Shown: positions 61,297-64,000 of the stretch, in pieces
Numbering within the stretch: position 1 is the stretch's first letter
How the letters are laid out: each line of letters starts with the position of its first letter
Notes under the pieces: generated by a model
What the model was told of the DNA's origin: nothing
Databases searched by the model: none
What the model saw: the letters and a program-made list of their open reading frames with translations, nothing else
Translations under genes and position numbers: made by a program
DNA from: Przewalskia tangutica
Taxonomy: Eukaryota; Streptophyta; Magnoliopsida; Solanales; Solanaceae
Assembly (NCBI GenBank): GCA_029844215.1
Contig: CM056728.1
Location: forward strand, 56,211,789-56,275,788
DNA length: 64,000 bases
Direction of reading: 5' to 3'

Positions 61297-63256
61297 TGTT
61301 ACACCCCATAGTTCCAGGGTATGTATGTAAGGACGTACGTACGAGAATACGACATTAATATTGGAAAGGAAGAAAGATGTGATTTTTCGACGGAAAAGTT
61401 TCCGGATTTTGTGAAGGAAAAAGGTTCGTTAAAGGTAATTGGATTCCCAGATTTGGTATTTGGACTTCTTGGATTTTAATAGAATTATGGAATTTTATTT
61501 CCGGATTTGGTCACGTGGGGCCCACGGGGAAAAATTTACGGTTTTGTGGGGCCCACTTTATTTTCGAGATTTTTGGCATTTCGGATATTTTCGGAAGATG
61601 AAATATTTTGGACGAGTAGGGGGGCGACACGTGTCACCCCCCATGTGGCCATGTGGGCCGAAATATGTGGGACAAGTGGCTAGACACTTGTCCCTTGGCC
61701 GAAATGGCCTTACAAGTGGCAAGCCAATTGTCTTTTCTTTTTGTAGACATGTGGTGGGTGGGACCCACACACACTTGTCCCCCAATCTCACCACACACTT
61801 GCATTGATCTTGGCCTTTGATTTCTATATAAATACCCCCCCCCCCCCTTAAGTTGCAAGACTTCATCCACACTTGAGAGTTTCCAAGTCTTGAAATACTC
61901 CCTCCCCTTTGTTGTTGTTCTCGGCTTTAAGCCCTCCCCCTTAACCAAAAGTTATCCAAAAATCCTTAAAATTTTAAGTGTTCTTCCTTAAGGTGTTAGG
62001 AAGATTGTGAACCAAGTGTTAGAAAAGATTTCACACCCCTAGCCTAGAAAGATTGCCTTGGCCGAAAGTTGCCCTATTTGAGCCTAAGGTGTTCTTCACT
62101 TTTTGGAGTTGGATCTTGAAGAGAAGTTTGCTAGGAACTTCTAAGGGTTGCTTGGAGCGGATTGGAACGTAAATAATTGGAGCTAAGATTCCTAAGGATC
62201 GACTTTTAAGCATTGGATAATTTTGGGCTTATCGAGGTAATGATCTTAGTCCTTCTATTGTAATTGGATATTACATGTTGTTGTAGTTTATAATTGAGTA
62301 TAAGAGATATGGAAGGAAGATTTATAAGGTAAGGACTGTATATTATATTGTGGGGCAGAACCTTACACGTCTAGTTAGACATGTAATCCCCTTTGAGTTG
62401 TTATATTACTGCGCCTTAAAAGTGGCATGTGGCTACTGGTATCGGGCCTTGAAGAGGTGGTGGTAAGTTTATACAGGGGAGGTGCTGCCGAATTTTCCGT
62501 AGAATAAGGAACCTTGTACTTAGAAATGTTCTACGAAGAGATCTAGAAGTTGATAGACGTTTTGTGGCCTTTATAGGTTGAAGTACTACGAGTAGCGTAT
62601 TCTACTTGAAGGGTGGAAAAGGCTAGCAGGGTTATAGTACTTTGGAGCATTTTGCTATTTGTCGATAATCGTCGCGAGGTATGTGAACCTCTTCCTATCC
62701 TTTCTAGCATGATTGTTGTGAACTATGTAGTACGGTAGACGTACGTGTGCTAAACGAATTTGGTTGGTTTAAAACATAAAGTGTTATAATAGCTTTATGG
62801 GAGTTAGTTATAACGACTTTATGTAGGTAAAAGAATGGTTTGTTGATTTTAGAAGTTAAGAGACTTGATCTTAAAAGATAAAGAGACTTAACTTATAAAT
62901 GACTTGATATGAAATGTTAAGGACTTAAGGTGTTAAAAAGTTATGAAACCGCATTCATGAGTAATGGGTACTTGGTCTTTAAAAGGATAATGTTATATTG
63001 ATTTCGGAAATGGGAATAAGTATCGAACAAGTCATTGCAACGTTAATAAAGGAAAATATAATGACAAATAATTATATTAAAACAAGTAGAATCCTCCATC
63101 TGCATAAAAGCTAAGATAAGACAAAATTGTATTACATTTTATAGATCATGGCTGCTTTAATAAGAATCATTATAAACAAGTATTGATTTTCTTAAATTCC
63201 AAAGTAAGGAACTTGATTTCTAAAAGAAAAGAGACTTGAGGGATTGAAGTGTTTTT

Positions 63257-63460
63257 GTTTAAAAGAAAGGCATGGTTTTGTCTTAAATTGGTTTAAAAGA
63301 AAGGCATGGTTTTGTCTTAAATTGGTTTAAAAGGAAGGCGTGGTTTTGTCTTAAATTGGTTTAAAAGGAAGGCATGGTTTTGTCTTAAATTGGTTTAAAA
63401 GGAAGGCATGGTTTTGTCTTAAGTTGGTTTACAAAGAAGGCATGGTATTGTCTTGGTTTA
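63257..63460 (+). repeat. 34-bp tandem array
   Basis: Six units starting at 63257, 63291, 63325, 63359, 63393 and 63427 (GTTTAAAAGAAAGGCATGG...), the last diverged. LTRs 1, A and B carry only one or two copies of the unit, in reverse, so it expanded here. Confidence 0.92.
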
Positions 63461-63789
63461 CTTAAAAAGATAGTTACTCTATTTTGATATTACGGGTATC
63501 GTGTGACCTTTGTAAAAGAAATGAATCTTTTTGAAAGAATTAACGTACGTAGTACTTTGGGGTTAAAACCCGGATTTTTGGCATAAAATGAAAGTACCTT
63601 GAGTGTGAGTAACTTGCCTATGTTTGCTTGTAATAGCCTTGTTGTGCAAGTGTTGTATCCTTATGTTACCGCGTCTCTCGATGGAGGGTCGGTTATCTTG
63701 TTATATCCTCGGACTCTTGTGCGTTGGGTGGCCCACGGGTATGGTTCCATTAGGATTGTTGTTCCATGGACTAGCCCTCCATGAGGTTT

Positions 63790-64000
63790 ACTGATACGGC
63801 TTGGTATCTGGTAGTTGGTTTTCGTACTTGCCCCCGTCATTGGCGTGACGCAGGAGGTATCTGGTAGTTAGCCTTCGTACTTGCCCCGTTCAGTTTTGTG
63901 GCGAAGTCTCGTGATTACGGCTTGGTATCTGGTAGTTGGTCTTCGTACTTGCCCCCGTCAGCTACGTGGCGCAGGTGGTATCTGGTAGTCGGCTTTCGTA
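63790..64000 (+). repeat. GGGGCAAGTACGA minisatellite (reverse orientation) in LTR 8
   Basis: About four units GGTATCTGGTAGTTGG...CGTACTTGCCCC, the reverse complement of the units in LTRs A, B and 6. They show the intact unit with CTGG kept. Confidence 0.85.

Larger units (their letters stand above)
61297..64000 (+). repeat. Element 8: plus-strand LTR, right end outside window
   Basis: Starts TGTTACACCCC after CTACG (61292-61296) in element 7's gag. The U3 has GACACGTGTC (61626-61635) and TATAAATA (61827-61834). Downstream are GAGGTATGTGAACCTC (about 62676), GTACGGTAGACGTAC (about 62731), a CATAAAGTG...CTTTATG palindrome (62775-62824), a 34-bp array and reversed minisatellite units (63790-64000). 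It is close to LTRs A and B. Solo LTR or 5' LTR cannot be decided. Confidence 0.88.

Noticed and set aside
1..64000. Host genes, tRNA, rRNA or organelle insertions
   Set aside because: None found by eye; no stretch remains outside retrotransposon structure where one could sit, though short tRNA-like pieces could be missed without a search tool.

Overview
This is plant nuclear heterochromatin, and almost every base can be assigned to LTR retrotransposons of one group. They are Ty3/gypsy chromoviruses of the Tekay/Del type. The evidence is LTRs of about 2.4-3.6 kb beginning TGTTA[T/C]ACCCC and ending GGTCGTGACA, a primer-binding site for initiator Met-tRNA, a gag-protease-RT-RNase H-integrase order, and a chromodomain at the integrase C-terminus. 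No host gene, tRNA, rRNA or CRISPR was seen. The organism is a flowering plant with a large, repeat-rich genome. An asterid such as a Solanaceae member is my guess from the look of the elements, not something the sequence proves.

Layout, sense strand of each element in brackets. Element 6 (-) is the oldest visible host. Its 3' LTR remnant is at 49861-50226, its short internal region at 50227-51621 and its 5' LTR from 51622. Element 3 (+) sits in element 6's 3' LTR; an integrase relic (15376-15690) and a 3' LTR (15840-18646 plus 49602-49860) are visible. Element 2 (-, 7081-15375) sits in element 3's pol. Element 1 (-, 1-7080) sits in element 2's 3' LTR. Solo LTR 5 (+, 18647-49596) lies in element 3's LTR with target duplication CCCTG. 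Element 4 (-, 21228-48817) lies in solo LTR 5 with duplication AGACT. Solo LTR A (-, 30473-47158) lies in element 4's 5' LTR with GCTAA/ACTAA. Solo LTR B (-, 31277-44322) lies in LTR A with CCAAC. Element C (-, 32457-42206) lies in LTR B. On the right, element 7 (-, from 53632) interrupts element 6's 5' LTR, and the LTR of element 8 (+, from 61297) interrupts element 7's gag. The nest is seven levels deep (6>3>5>4>A>B>C), and four junctions carry recognisable 5-bp target duplications.

Elements 4, 7 and C had a full gag-pol; all are broken by stops, frameshifts and scrambled patches. Elements 1, 2 and 6 are short derivatives with gag and/or integrase remnants plus a shared unidentified block. 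Many lesions fall at CTG or CAG triplets and recur at the same place in separate elements. That looks more like systematic consensus error at CHG-methylated cytosines than like true decay.

Beyond the standard parts, the elements share conserved small structures. These are a hairpin between PBS and gag with compensatory changes between copies, a C(UUCG)G hairpin in the LTR, a G-box palindrome upstream of the TATA box, several short palindromes downstream of it, and a palindrome beside the polypurine tract.
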